Assembly (NCBI GenBank): GCA_009780695.1
Contig: WQZN01000009.1
Coordinates: 1-64,000 of the forward strand
Direction: 5' to 3'
Source of the DNA: Microbacteriaceae bacterium
GTDB taxonomy: Bacteria; Actinomycetota; Actinomycetes; Actinomycetales; Microbacteriaceae
Length of the DNA: 64,000 bases
Shown one piece after another: positions 1 through 9,879 of this stretch. Positions within the stretch are counted from its first letter, which is position 1, and each line of letters begins with the position of its first letter. The notes under the pieces were generated by a model, which searched no databases, had not been told where the DNA came from, and saw only the letters and a program-made list of their open reading frames with translations. The position numbers and the translations under genes were made by a program.

Positions 1-1
1 A

Positions 2-66
2 CGAAGGCCTCCAGGTTGCATGAAGCGGTGAATTAGACAGCTCCACTTCACAACCGGAGGCCTTCG
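2..66. repeat. Inverted repeat, possible terminator or end of a mobile element
   Basis: The arm at 2-18 (CGAAGGCCTCC, then AGGTTG) pairs with the arm at 51-66 (CAAC, then CGGAGGCCTTCG) with a single bulged A, leaving a 32-nt loop. It lies immediately before a truncated reading frame. That suggests the terminator or end of an insertion element whose body lies left of the window. No transposase could be identified from the bases visible, so the mobile-element reading is inference. Confidence 0.35.
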
Positions 67-139
67 CCTACTGGCGGGTCAACGCCGTGTCAGCAAACAA
101 CGTCCCTGGACATCACACCTAGGTCTCGCCCTGGCTGCG

Positions 140-874
140 GTGGCCGGGCAGGAGTCGGACGCGGCGATCGAGCGGCTCGAGGACGCGCTCTTCGACGTGG
201 CCGAGCCGACCCCCGTCTCGCTCACGGCGATCTCTCCGGCTCGCGTCGCTGCGGATGCCGTGCCGCCCTCGACCGCGCAGCCCCGCCTGCGTGCAGCCCA
301 TCGGCGCCCGACCGGTTCACGCGTGCTCGAGGCCTTCGAAGCCGGTCCGTCCGCGCTGCTCGCCGAGCCGCGCGCCCGGGCACGACGGGCCGTCACGGAG
401 GTCGGCGCACGTCTCGGCGCCCGCGGTCGAGTGCTCGCGCTCGGCGGCGGTCTCGCCGTCGCGCTCACGATCGGGGCCGTTCTGCTCGTGCCGTCGGCAC
501 CGACCCCCCACAGCGATGCCCCGATGCGGACGCCCGTGCCGACGACAGCGCGCGCGGAGGCGACTCCGGATGCCCATCTCATGGGCGCCGACCCCGTGGC
601 GGCGACGGCCGTGCTGCTGGCGGCGCGCGACGCCTGCATGACCGGGGCGGAGGACCGCCGCTCGGCCTGCCTCGCCGCGATATCCGACGGCACGGCATCC
701 TCGATCGACCTGCCCGACCGGCCGCTCGCGGGGCTCGCCCCGTCGCTGCTCGAACGCACGGGCGACACGGCGCTGGTCGCCCTCACCCCGAAGGACCCGA
801 AGACGGCACCGGCCTCGGCCCTCTTGATGAGGACCGAGGCCGGGTGGCGGTTACGTCAGCTCTATGAGAACTGA
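140..874 (+). pseudogene. 5'-truncated membrane-anchored protein, possibly the C-terminus of a kinase-like protein
   Basis: The frame is open from base 32. The first usable start (GTG at 140) has no ribosome binding site and opens in the middle of what looks like a cytoplasmic helix (QESDAAIERLEDALFDVAEP). A single membrane segment follows at about residues 94-114 (LALGGGLAVALTIGAVLLV). The remaining ~130 residues look extracytoplasmic, with a paired cysteine (DACMTG...RSACLAA) and a C-terminus of the kind that senses or binds outside the cell. The cytoplasm, one-TM, outside layout and the N-terminal truncation suggest the tail of a serine/threonine kinase-like or anti-sigma-like protein cut by the element to its left. 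The family is not recognised with confidence. It runs toward sucB, ending 15 bp before that gene's stop codon on the other strand. Confidence 0.45.
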
Positions 875-888
875 GGCGGCCGATGCGC

Positions 889-2325
889 TCAGATGCCGAG
901 GTCGTTCTGGAACGCGCCCTCTTCGAGGCGTGCCTTGACCGCGCCGAGATAGCGTGCGGCGTCGGCGCCCGCGATGGTGCGGTGGTCGTACGACAGCGCG
1001 AGGTAGACGATCGAACGGACCGCGATGACGTCCTGCCCGTCGGCCGAGATGACCGTCGGCTCCTTGACGACGATGCCCGTGCCGAGGATCGCCGACTGCG
1101 GGAGGAAGACGACCGGGGTGTCGAACAGCGCGCCGCGCGAGCCGGTGTTGGTCAGCGTGAAGGTGCCGCCGGCGAGCTCGTCGGGCTTGAGGCGGTTGTC
1201 CCGCGTGCGCGCCGCGAGGTCGGCGATCTGGGCGGCGAGTTCGGCGATGTTCTGCGAGCCGGCGTCCTTGATGACCGGGGTGAGGAGGCCGCGGTCGGTG
1301 TCGACGGCGATCGCGAGGTTCTCCGTCGCGGGGTAGGTGATCGTCTCGCCGTCGAACGTCGAGTTGATGATCGGGAACGCCTGCAGCGCCTCGAGCGCGG
1401 CCTTCGCGAAGAACGGCAGGAACGAGAGCTTGTTGCCGGTCGCCTCGAAGAACTGGTCCTTCACCTTGGCGCGCAGCGAGGCGACCTTGGTGACGTCGAC
1501 CTTGACGACCGTCGTGAGCTGAGCAGTCTGCTGCATCGACTCGACGGCGCGCTGCGACATGACCTTGGTGAGGCGGGACGCCGAGACCGCGGTGCCGCGC
1601 AAGGGCGAGACCTCGAGCTTCGCCGCGGCGGGCGCCGCGGCTGCTGCGGGGGCCGCGGTCACGCCGGCGGCGTGGTTGAGCACGTCCTCCTTGCGGATGC
1701 GGCCGCCGACGCCCGTGCCGGCGACGGCATTGAGGTCGACACCCTGCTCGCTCGCGATCTTGCGGACGATCGGGGTGACGTAGCCGGTGCCGGCGTGCGC
1801 ACCGCCTGCTGCAGGAGCGACGGGGGCGGCCGGGGCTGCGGGCGCTGCCGGGGCTGCGGGCGCTGCCGGGGCAGGCGCCGCGGCGGGAGCCGGCGCGACC
1901 GGCTGCGGTGCCGGAGCGGCAACGGGCTCGGGGGCGGCGACCGGCTGCGGCGCGGTGGCTGCCGGGGCCGGGGGAAGCGGAGCGGGCTCGGCGACGGGTG
2001 CCGCGGCGACGGGCTCGGGCGCGGGCTCAGGGGCCGCGACCGGCTCGGCTGCAGGCGCCTCGGGAGCGGCGGGGGCAGCAGCACCGCTGCCGTCGCCGAT
2101 CGTCACGAGCGGGGTGCCGACCTCGACGGTCTCGTCCTCCTGGACGAGGATCGCCTCGATCACGCCGGCCACCGGCGAGGGGATCTCGGTGTCGACCTTG
2201 TCGGTCGACACCTCCAGCAGCGGCTCGTCGACCTCGACGCGGTCGCCGACGTTCTTCAGCCAGCGGGTGACCGTGCCCTCGGTAACACTCTCGCCGAGTG
2301 CCGGGAGGCTGACGGATTCGCTCAT
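889..2325 (-). CDS. sucB: 2-oxoacid dehydrogenase E2 (dihydrolipoamide succinyltransferase type)
   Basis: This is the acyltransferase core of a 2-oxoacid dehydrogenase complex, moving an acyl group from lipoyl-lysine to CoA in the cytoplasm. A single N-terminal lipoyl domain (about 1-78) carries the lipoylated lysine in STDKVDTEI (K43). A ~100-residue Ala/Pro linker follows, then a peripheral-subunit-binding domain (GYVTPIVRKIASEQGVDL) and the catalytic domain to residue 478. The active-site signature reads DHRTIAG (447-453): the histidine is kept, but the usual Asp of DHRxxDG is Ala452. RBS AAGGAG precedes the ATG. lpdA (E3) lies 56 bp further right on the same strand, so lpdA is transcribed first. 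Whether the substrate is 2-oxoglutarate or pyruvate cannot be settled by sequence alone. Confidence 0.93.
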   Translation of the reverse strand: MSESVSLPALGESVTEGTVTRWLKNVGDRVEVDEPLLEVSTDKVDTEIPSPVAGVIEAILVQEDETVEVGTPLVTIGDGSGAAAPAAPEAPAAEPVAAPEPAPEPVAAAPVAEPAPLPPAPAATAPQPVAAPEPVAAPAPQPVAPAPAAAPAPAAPAAPAAPAAPAAPVAPAAGGAHAGTGYVTPIVRKIASEQGVDLNAVAGTGVGGRIRKEDVLNHAAGVTAAPAAAAAPAAAKLEVSPLRGTAVSASRLTKVMSQRAVESMQQTAQLTTVVKVDVTKVASLRAKVKDQFFEATGNKLSFLPFFAKAALEALQAFPIINSTFDGETITYPATENLAIAVDTDRGLLTPVIKDAGSQNIAELAAQIADLAARTRDNRLKPDELAGGTFTLTNTGSRGALFDTPVVFLPQSAILGTGIVVKEPTVISADGQDVIAVRSIVYLALSYDHRTIAGADAARYLGAVKARLEEGAFQNDLGI

Positions 2326-2380
2326 GAGACTGTCTCCTTAGACCTTCAGTTGGGAAATAGCTTATTGCGTGGTGCTCGGC

Positions 2381-3754
2381 TCACAGCGCGTGGAGCGGCT
2401 TGCCGGCGAGCTTCAGAAGCGCCTCGCCGAGGGCTTCGTTCTGGGTGGGGTGCGCGTGGACGAGCGGTGCGACGTCCTCGGGGTGGGCGTCCCAGCCGAC
2501 GACGAGCTGCGCCTCGCCGATCAGTTCGCCGACGCGGGCGCCGAGCAGGTGGATGCCGACGACCGGACCGTCGTTCACCCGGACGACCTTGACCACGCCG
2601 TTCGTGCCGAGGATCTCGCTCTTGCCGTTGCCCGCGAGGCTGTACTCATAGGCCGTGATCGCATCGGCGCCGTGCACCTGGGCCGCTTTCGCCTCGCTCA
2701 GGCCGACCGAGGCGACCTCGGGGTCGCAGTAGGTCACGCGCGGCACGAGAGCGTCGTCGACGACCACCGGGTTCAGACCGGCGATCTCCTCGGCGACGAA
2801 GACGCCCTGCTGGAACCCGCGATGCGCGAGCTGCAGCCCGGGCACGATGTCGCCGACGGCGTAGACGCCGGCAACGGATGCCCGGAGGCGGGCATCCGTG
2901 ACGACGAAGCCCCTGTCGAGCTCCACGCCGGCCTCTTCGAAGCCGAGACCGTCGGTCACGGGCCCGCGACCGACGGCGACGAGCAGGAGGTCGGCCTCGA
3001 CCCTGTCGCCGTTCTCGAGCGACACCGTGACGCCGTCATCCGTCTGCGTCACGCCCTGGAAGCGCACGCCGAGGCGGAAGTCGATCTCGCGGCGGCGGAA
3101 GGCGCGTTCGAGGCCCTTGCTGATCGTCTCGTCCTCGTTGGGGACGAGGTGGGGCAGCGCCTCGATGATCGTGACCTCGGCGCCGAACGACCGCCACAGG
3201 CTCGCGAACTCGACGCCGATCACCCCGCCGCCCAGCACCGCGACACGGTTCGGGATCCAGTCCAGCTTCAGCGCGTCGTCGCTCGTGATCACGCGGCCGC
3301 CGAGCTCGAGGCCCGGCAGGCTGCGCGAGGCGGAGCCCGTCGCGAGGACGAGATTCGCGCCGGTGTAGACCTCGTCGCCGACGGCCACCGAGGTCGACGA
3401 GAGCAGCGTGCCCTCGCCGTGCACGACCGTGATGCCGCGGGCGCGGACGAGGCCCTCGAGCCCCTTGAACTTCTTCGCGACGACGCCGTCGCGGTAGCGC
3501 GCGAGCAACTCGGGGTCGACGGCCTCGAGCGAGGCGAGCACGCCGAACTTCTCGGCGGTGCGCGCGGAGTCGGCGACCTCGGCGGCGTGCAGCATCGCCT
3601 TCGTCGGGATGCAGCCGCGGTGCAGGCAGGTCCCGCCGACCTTGTCCTTCTCGATCAGGGCGACGCGGGAGCCGAGCTCAGCGGCCCGCAACGCGGCCGC
3701 ATAGCCTCCGCTGCCGCCGCCGAGCACGACGAGGTCGAAGGGGTGCTCGGCCAC
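2381..3754 (-). CDS. lpdA: Dihydrolipoyl dehydrogenase (E3)
   Basis: This is the flavoprotein that reoxidises dihydrolipoamide with NAD+ for the 2-oxoacid dehydrogenase complexes. The N-terminal FAD-binding GGGSGG is at residues 12-17. The redox-active disulfide sits in GGTCLHRGCIPTK (C43, C48). A second Rossmann motif for NAD (LGGGVIGVEFASL) lies mid-protein. The C-terminal dimer domain ends with the His-Glu pair HPTQNE (H435, E440). Its 457 residues are normal for the family. It is upstream of sucB on the same strand with a 55-bp gap, so E3 and E2 are probably co-transcribed. pepA lies just upstream with an 87-bp gap. Confidence 0.96.
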   Translation of the reverse strand: MAEHPFDLVVLGGGSGGYAAALRAAELGSRVALIEKDKVGGTCLHRGCIPTKAMLHAAEVADSARTAEKFGVLASLEAVDPELLARYRDGVVAKKFKGLEGLVRARGITVVHGEGTLLSSTSVAVGDEVYTGANLVLATGSASRSLPGLELGGRVITSDDALKLDWIPNRVAVLGGGVIGVEFASLWRSFGAEVTIIEALPHLVPNEDETISKGLERAFRRREIDFRLGVRFQGVTQTDDGVTVSLENGDRVEADLLLVAVGRGPVTDGLGFEEAGVELDRGFVVTDARLRASVAGVYAVGDIVPGLQLAHRGFQQGVFVAEEIAGLNPVVVDDALVPRVTYCDPEVASVGLSEAKAAQVHGADAITAYEYSLAGNGKSEILGTNGVVKVVRVNDGPVVGIHLLGARVGELIGEAQLVVGWDAHPEDVAPLVHAHPTQNEALGEALLKLAGKPLHAL

Positions 3755-3841
3755 GTGGCGACAACCTCCTCGGGGCTGCTGGCGAGGATCGAGGCGAGCC
3801 GTCCGGCCCGCCTCGACCGACCCTATACCCGCGTCTTCCGC

Positions 3842-5338
3842 TCAGTTCCCGGCGCGCGCGGCGAGCCGCTCGACGTGCCGCAGCAGCATCCGCACAGCGA
3901 CGCCGGTGCCGCCCTTGCCCGTGAAGCCGTAGGGGCCGCCCTTGTTCTCCTCCGAGCCCGCGATGTCGAGGTGCGCCCACGGAATGCGCACGGCGTCCTC
4001 GTCATCCCCGAGTGTCCCGACGAACTCGCGCAGGAAGATGCCGGCGAGCAGCATGCCGCCCGCGGCGACCCCCGGGTTCGCGTTGGCGATGTCGGCGAGC
4101 GGTGAGGCGATGCTCGCGCGCAGCTCCGCGGCGAAGGGCATCGGCCAGAACAGCTCGCCCGTCTCGGTCGCGGCTTCGCGCAGCGCGGCGACGAGCTCGT
4201 CGTCGCCCATGAGCGCCGAGTACCGGGTGCCGAGCGCGGTCACCTTCGCCCCGGTGAGGGTCGCGATGTCGATGATCTGGTCGGGCTGCTCCTCGCTCGC
4301 GGCGACGAGGCCGTCGGCCATCACGAGCCGGCCCTCGGCATCCGTGTTCAGCACCTCGACGGTCTTGCCGCCGCGCATGCGCAGCACGTCGCCCGGGCGG
4401 ATCGCGGAGCCCGACGGCATGTTCTCGGCGAGGCAGAGCCACGCTGTGACCCTGACCGGCAGCCCGAGCCCGGCCGCGGCGCGCAGCACCGCGAGAGCGA
4501 CGGCCGCGCCGGTCATGTCGCCCTTCATGCCGACCATGCCGGTCGGCGGCTTCAGCGACAGCCCGCCCGAGTCGAAGGTGATGCCCTTCCCGACGAAGGC
4601 CAGATGGGCCGACGCCCCCTCCGGCGCGTAGACGAGCTTGGCGAGGCGCGGCCCGCGCGTCGAGCCCTGGCCGACGCCGAGGATGCCGCCGAACCCGTCC
4701 GCAGCGAGACGCCGCTCGTCCCACTCCTCGATCGTCACGGGCAGATGACCCACCGCTTCGCGCGCGGCGTGCACGAAGGTCTCGGGGTAGAGGTCCAAGG
4801 GCGGCTGGTTGAAGAGGTCCTTGACGAGCGCCACGGCCTCGGCCTCCACTGTCGCGCGGGTCAGCTCGGTCGCGGCATCCCGCCCGTCGCCGATCACGGT
4901 GATCGCAGCCACCGGCGCCTTCTGCGCGGCCTTGCTCGAGGTGCGGTACACGTCGTAGGAGTAGGCGCCGAGCGCCGCGCCCCCGAGCGCCGCGCCGAGC
5001 AGCTCGCCCTCGGTCGGGACGGCGAGGGCGACGGATGCCGTGCCCACCAGCTGCCTGACCGCGGATCCCGCGGCGGCCCGCAGCGCGTCCGCGGTGAGCT
5101 GCTTGCCGATGCCGATCACGCCGTAGGCGCGGTCGTCGACGACGACGCGCGCGAACTCGTCCGCACCGCCCCCGAAGGAGAGGAGCGGCAGCTGGGCCTC
5201 GATCCGCGCCACGAGCTCGGGCGCGAGCTCGGCGGCGAGCACAACGGGGTCCGGCTTGCCGGCGGTCGCCGCGAAGACGGTGATGTCGGCCTCTGCTTCG
5301 GCCAGATCGGAACGGACGGACAGAGCGGGGGCAGTCAT
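3842..5338 (-). CDS. pepA: Leucyl aminopeptidase (M17 cytosol aminopeptidase)
   Basis: This is a cytosolic two-metal aminopeptidase that removes N-terminal residues from peptides. At 498 residues it is the standard length. The C-terminal catalytic domain carries the M17 signature NTDAEGRL and metal/active-site elements (VGKGITFDSGGLSLKP with the catalytic Lys, and MKGDMTGAA). The N-terminal ~160 residues are the variable macro-like domain. It is the first gene of the leftward pepA-lpdA-sucB run and is divergent from the PAC2 gene across a 103-bp intergenic region that must hold both promoters. Confidence 0.95.
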   Translation of the reverse strand: MTAPALSVRSDLAEAEADITVFAATAGKPDPVVLAAELAPELVARIEAQLPLLSFGGGADEFARVVVDDRAYGVIGIGKQLTADALRAAAGSAVRQLVGTASVALAVPTEGELLGAALGGAALGAYSYDVYRTSSKAAQKAPVAAITVIGDGRDAATELTRATVEAEAVALVKDLFNQPPLDLYPETFVHAAREAVGHLPVTIEEWDERRLAADGFGGILGVGQGSTRGPRLAKLVYAPEGASAHLAFVGKGITFDSGGLSLKPPTGMVGMKGDMTGAAVALAVLRAAAGLGLPVRVTAWLCLAENMPSGSAIRPGDVLRMRGGKTVEVLNTDAEGRLVMADGLVAASEEQPDQIIDIATLTGAKVTALGTRYSALMGDDELVAALREAATETGELFWPMPFAAELRASIASPLADIANANPGVAAGGMLLAGIFLREFVGTLGDDEDAVRIPWAHLDIAGSEENKGGPYGFTGKGGTGVAVRMLLRHVERLAARAGN

Positions 5339-5429
5339 GTCTGAACCCTATCCAGAGGCCCGGGGGAGCGGGGCGGAAGTGTTCGCTCTCGGCATGCCCG
5401 CGCCGCCCGGGGTGGCGCGCACGCGCTCG

Positions 5430-5435
5430 TACAGT
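5430..5435 (+). promoter_or_regulatory. -10 hexamer for a probable leaderless PAC2 mRNA
   Basis: TACAGT is followed by exactly six bases (TGAGAC) and then the ATG. In actinobacteria a TANNNT hexamer at this spacing usually means transcription starts at or next to the start codon, which also explains the poor ribosome binding site. Confidence 0.5.
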
Positions 5436-5441
5436 TGAGAC

Positions 5442-6377
5442 ATGCGCAATCCCCGCGAACTGTACGAGCTGACGACGGCCGCGACGGACGTGCCGGCCGG
5501 CCTTCCGTTCGTGGCGGGGCTCACGGGCTTCGCGGATGCGGGCAACGCCGTGACCCAGCTCGGCGCGTACATGCTCGGGAACCTGCCGAGCCACGAGCTC
5601 ATCGCGTCCTTCGACAACGACATCCTGCTCGACTACCGCGCCCGGCGCCCGACCTTCACGTTCGCGAACGACCACATCGAGGACTACCAGCCGCCGCGCC
5701 TCGAGCTGCACCTCGTGAGCGACGAGGTCGGTCGACCGTTCCTCTTCCTGCACGGCTACGAGCCCGACTTCGCGTGGGAGGCGTTCGCCGCCGCGGTGCT
5801 CGGCCTCGTCGAGACCTTCGAGGCGTCGAGCCTCGACTGGGTGCACGCCATCCCCATGCCCGTGCCGCACACCCGGCCGCTGCAGGTGACGGTGAGCGGC
5901 AACAACACCGAGCTCATCGACCGGCTGTCGGTGTGGCGCCCGCGCACCCAGGCCCCGGCGACGGCGATGCACCTGATCGAGCACCGCGCGACCGACCGCG
6001 GTCATCTCGTCAACGGCTTCGTCGTGCTCGTCCCGCACTACCTCGGCGACACCGAGTACCCGGCGACCCTCATCACCGCGCTGCAGAGCGTCTCGGCGGC
6101 GACGGGGCTCGTGTTCGCGACCGACCATCTGCGCGACGACGACAACGACTTCATCGCCAACATCAACGAGCAGGTGCTCGGCAACCCCGAGCTGCAGCGC
6201 CTGGTCGGCGCGCTCGAGGAGAGGCACGACACCTATATGAAGGAGAACCCGGCGAGGCGCACGATGGCCGACGCCGAGAACCTCCCGACGGCCGACGAGA
6301 TCGCGGCCGAGCTCGAGCGCTTCCTGGCGCACCAGCGCCGTCACGGAGACGACGCGGCGCCCGATAACCTTGACTGA
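5442..6377 (+). CDS. PAC2-family protein (proteasome-assembly-chaperone-like)
   Basis: This 311-residue protein matches the actinobacterial PAC2 family, which shares a fold with eukaryotic proteasome assembly chaperone 2. Visible family features are the N-terminal FVAGLTGFADAGNAVTQLG, a central HAIPMPVPHTRP loop and an acidic helical C-terminus (ADEIAAELERFLAHQRR). There is no signal peptide or membrane segment, so it is cytoplasmic. The biochemical role is unknown in bacteria. No proteasome genes are visible in the window. Its stop codon abuts the GTG start of the MFS gene (TGA then GTG), which implies translational coupling. Confidence 0.85.
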   Translation: MRNPRELYELTTAATDVPAGLPFVAGLTGFADAGNAVTQLGAYMLGNLPSHELIASFDNDILLDYRARRPTFTFANDHIEDYQPPRLELHLVSDEVGRPFLFLHGYEPDFAWEAFAAAVLGLVETFEASSLDWVHAIPMPVPHTRPLQVTVSGNNTELIDRLSVWRPRTQAPATAMHLIEHRATDRGHLVNGFVVLVPHYLGDTEYPATLITALQSVSAATGLVFATDHLRDDDNDFIANINEQVLGNPELQRLVGALEERHDTYMKENPARRTMADAENLPTADEIAAELERFLAHQRRHGDDAAPDNLD

Positions 6378-7697
6378 GTGAGCACTCGAAGGGCCCTGGT
6401 CTATACGGCGGGGCTCGTCGCCTACCTCGTCTCGGTCACGCAGCGCACGACCATCGGTGTCGCCGGCCCCGCCGCGACCGATCGGTTCCACGCGAACGCG
6501 GCGATCCTGTCGATGCTCGCCGTGCTGCAGCTCGTGGTCTATGCGGGCGCCCAGATCCCCTTCGGCGTGCTGCTCGACCGCTTCGGCCCGCGCCGCATGA
6601 TGACGGCGGGCCTCGCGGTCATGGCCCTCGGGCAGGTCGCCGTGGCCCTGTCGCCGAACATCGCCGACGCGATCATGGGCCGCGTCTTCGTGGGCGCGGG
6701 GGATGCCACGATCTTCCTCTCCGTCATCCGCCTGGTGTCCTCGTGGTTCCCCGGGCGCACCGTGCCCATCGCCGTGCAGTGGGTGAGCAACGCGGGGCAG
6801 CTCGGCCAGGTGCTCTCGGCCGTGCCGTTCGCGCTCCTGCTGCACGAGTCCGGGTGGACCGTCGCGTTCCTCTCGGCCGCGGGCTTCGTGGTCGTGGGGC
6901 TCGTGCTCGTCATCCTGCTCATCGTCGACCGCCCCGAGAACGCGATCGAGGGGCCGCGCCCCGAGAGCTGGACCCAGTCGCTGCGGCAGCTGGGGGAGAG
7001 CCTGCAGCGCCCGGGGACCCAGCTCGGCTTCTGGTCGCACTTCGTGACCATGAGCCCCATGACGATGTTCACGCTCATGTGGGGCGTGCCATACCTGGTG
7101 TTCGGGCTCGGCTACCCGCGCGCCGAGGCGTCGCTGCTGCTGAGCGTGCCGGTCGTCGCGGGCATGATCGCGGGGCCGTTCATCGGGGTGCTGACGGCGC
7201 GGCATCCGCTGCGCCGCTCGAACATCGTGCTCGGCGTCGTGCTCGTGATGGCCGCGTGCTGGGCTCTGATGCTGTTCTGGCCGGGCAAGCCGCCGTTCGC
7301 CGTCGTCATCGTCACGCTGGTCGTCATCGGCGTCGGCGGCCCGGGCTCGTCCATCGGCTTCGACTTCGCGCGCACCTCGAACCCGCTCCACGCGCTCGGC
7401 TCGGCGAACGGGGTCGTGAACGTCGGCGGCTTCACCGCGAGCTTCGTGATGATCTACGTGATCGGCTCCCTGCTCGACCTCGCGCATTCGCATTTCGGTC
7501 AGGCCATGTACTCGCTCGCGTCGTTCCGGATCTCCTTCCTCGTGGTGTACGTGGTCTTCGCGGTCGGGCTCGTCGGGGTGATCCGCGCGCGGCGGCGGAC
7601 GCGGGCGCACATGTTCGACGAAGAGGGAATACGCATCGCCCCGATCTGGGTTGCTGTCAGTGACGCATTGGCCCGTCGGAGAGCAGCGCGAGGCTGA
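6378..7697 (+). CDS. MFS transporter, substrate unknown
   Basis: This 439-residue integral membrane protein has about 12 hydrophobic segments and major-facilitator hallmarks. The loop 2-3 motif is seen in FGVLLDRFGPRRMM, and a less strict repeat after TM8 (GVLTARHPLRRS). Segments near the N-terminus (TTIGVAGPAATDRF) resemble nitrate/oxalate-type and sugar-acid MFS carriers, but the substrate cannot be read from sequence. The GTG start follows directly on the stop of the PAC2 gene, so both are likely on one transcript. The C-terminus is short and basic (SDALARRRAARG). The sigma-factor gene follows after 147 bp. Confidence 0.85.
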   Translation: MSTRRALVYTAGLVAYLVSVTQRTTIGVAGPAATDRFHANAAILSMLAVLQLVVYAGAQIPFGVLLDRFGPRRMMTAGLAVMALGQVAVALSPNIADAIMGRVFVGAGDATIFLSVIRLVSSWFPGRTVPIAVQWVSNAGQLGQVLSAVPFALLLHESGWTVAFLSAAGFVVVGLVLVILLIVDRPENAIEGPRPESWTQSLRQLGESLQRPGTQLGFWSHFVTMSPMTMFTLMWGVPYLVFGLGYPRAEASLLLSVPVVAGMIAGPFIGVLTARHPLRRSNIVLGVVLVMAACWALMLFWPGKPPFAVVIVTLVVIGVGGPGSSIGFDFARTSNPLHALGSANGVVNVGGFTASFVMIYVIGSLLDLAHSHFGQAMYSLASFRISFLVVYVVFAVGLVGVIRARRRTRAHMFDEEGIRIAPIWVAVSDALARRRAARG

Positions 7698-7719
7698 CGC
7701 TCGGCGCCCGGGGCTGTGT

Positions 7720-7725
7720 CATACT
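7720..7725 (+). promoter_or_regulatory. Possible -10 element upstream of the sigma-factor gene
   Basis: CATACT preceded by TGTGT lies 119 bp before the start of sigA, inside a 147-bp gene-free stretch. A weak -35 (CTGACG) sits 20 bp upstream, longer than ideal. The remaining leader (7726-7844) has a TTGACA at 7796-7801 without a properly spaced -10. Confidence 0.25.
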
Positions 7726-7844
7726 TGAACTTCTAGGACCCGTTCACGTCCGTGGGGTGTCTGCTGAATGACAGCGGCACCGCCTCCACCCGGACTTGAC
7801 ATGGGCCTTTGTAATGTCCGCACCACGGACGGAAGGTGACCATC

Positions 7845-9176
<1,332 letters not shown>

Positions 9177-9180
9177 GCCC

Positions 9181-9879
9181 GTGAGCCTCACCGCCAACGA
9201 AGGCAAGAACCTCACCATCACCGTCGACGGGGTCGAGTACCAGCGCGTCCCGATCAAGACGCCGCTCGTGCTCGCCGGCGAGAAGCTCCTGCCCTTCGTG
9301 GTGGACAACGCGCAACAGCACCTGGTCGACGGCGACATCCTCTTCATCACCGAGAAGATCGTCGCCATCACCCAGGGCCGCTCGTACCCCCTCGAGGACA
9401 TCGAGGTGCGCCCGCTCGCGACGTTCCTCGCGAAGTACGTGCAGAAGACGCCGTACGGCATCGGCCTCGGCATGCCCGAGACGATGGAGATGGCGCTGCG
9501 CGAGTGCGGCACGCCGCGCATCCTGCTGGCGGCCGCGGTCGCGGCGGTGAGCAAGGCGATCGGCCGCAAGGGCGACTTCTACCGCGTCGCCGGGCCCAAG
9601 GCGCGCGGCATCGACGGCCCGACGCACAACACGATCCCGCCGTACAACCAGCAGGTCGTGCTGGCGCCCGCCGCGCCCCGCAAGGTGGCGCACGAGGTGA
9701 AGGCGGCCCTCGGCGGCAAGGTCGAGGTGGCGATCGTCGACATCAACGACCTCGGGGGCAACATCCTCGGTTCGACGGTCTCGCGCGCGATCGATGCCCG
9801 GCTCGCCCGCATCCTGAAGGACAACCCGCTCGGCCAGGGTCATCAGAGCACGCCGATGGGCGTGATCCGCACCGCGTGA
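9181..9879 (+). CDS. CofE-like gamma-glutamyl ligase family protein
   Basis: This 232-residue cytoplasmic protein belongs to the F420-0:gamma-glutamyl ligase (CofE) fold. The family-typical DGDILFITEKIVAITQGR (about 50-67) and the late VDINDLGGNILGSTVSRAI correspond to the nucleotide/metal regions of CofE. CofE forms gamma-glutamyl amide bonds using GTP. No other F420 gene (cofC, cofD, cofG/H) is nearby, so a role in F420 synthesis is doubtful here. The GTG start is 4 bp after sigA, and its stop overlaps the next start as GTGA. Because its neighbours are racemases and ATP-grasp enzymes, I infer an acid-amine ligase working on a glutamate-containing precursor, perhaps D-Glu of peptidoglycan. 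Confidence 0.65.
   Translation: MSLTANEGKNLTITVDGVEYQRVPIKTPLVLAGEKLLPFVVDNAQQHLVDGDILFITEKIVAITQGRSYPLEDIEVRPLATFLAKYVQKTPYGIGLGMPETMEMALRECGTPRILLAAAVAAVSKAIGRKGDFYRVAGPKARGIDGPTHNTIPPYNQQVVLAPAAPRKVAHEVKAALGGKVEVAIVDINDLGGNILGSTVSRAIDARLARILKDNPLGQGHQSTPMGVIRTA

Noticed and set aside
1787..2090. Apparent tandem GCC/GGC repeats
   Set aside because: They are the Ala/Pro linker of sucB, not an intergenic or CRISPR repeat.
883..2592. A 569-residue plus-strand frame opposite sucB
   Set aside because: It mirrors sucB and has arginine/glycine-rich low-complexity composition; the sucB reading on the other strand has clear domain motifs.
4002..7610. A 1202-residue minus-strand frame
   Set aside because: It is the antisense of the MFS and PAC2 genes and out of frame with pepA; the His/Arg-rich composition is typical of shadows in high-GC DNA.
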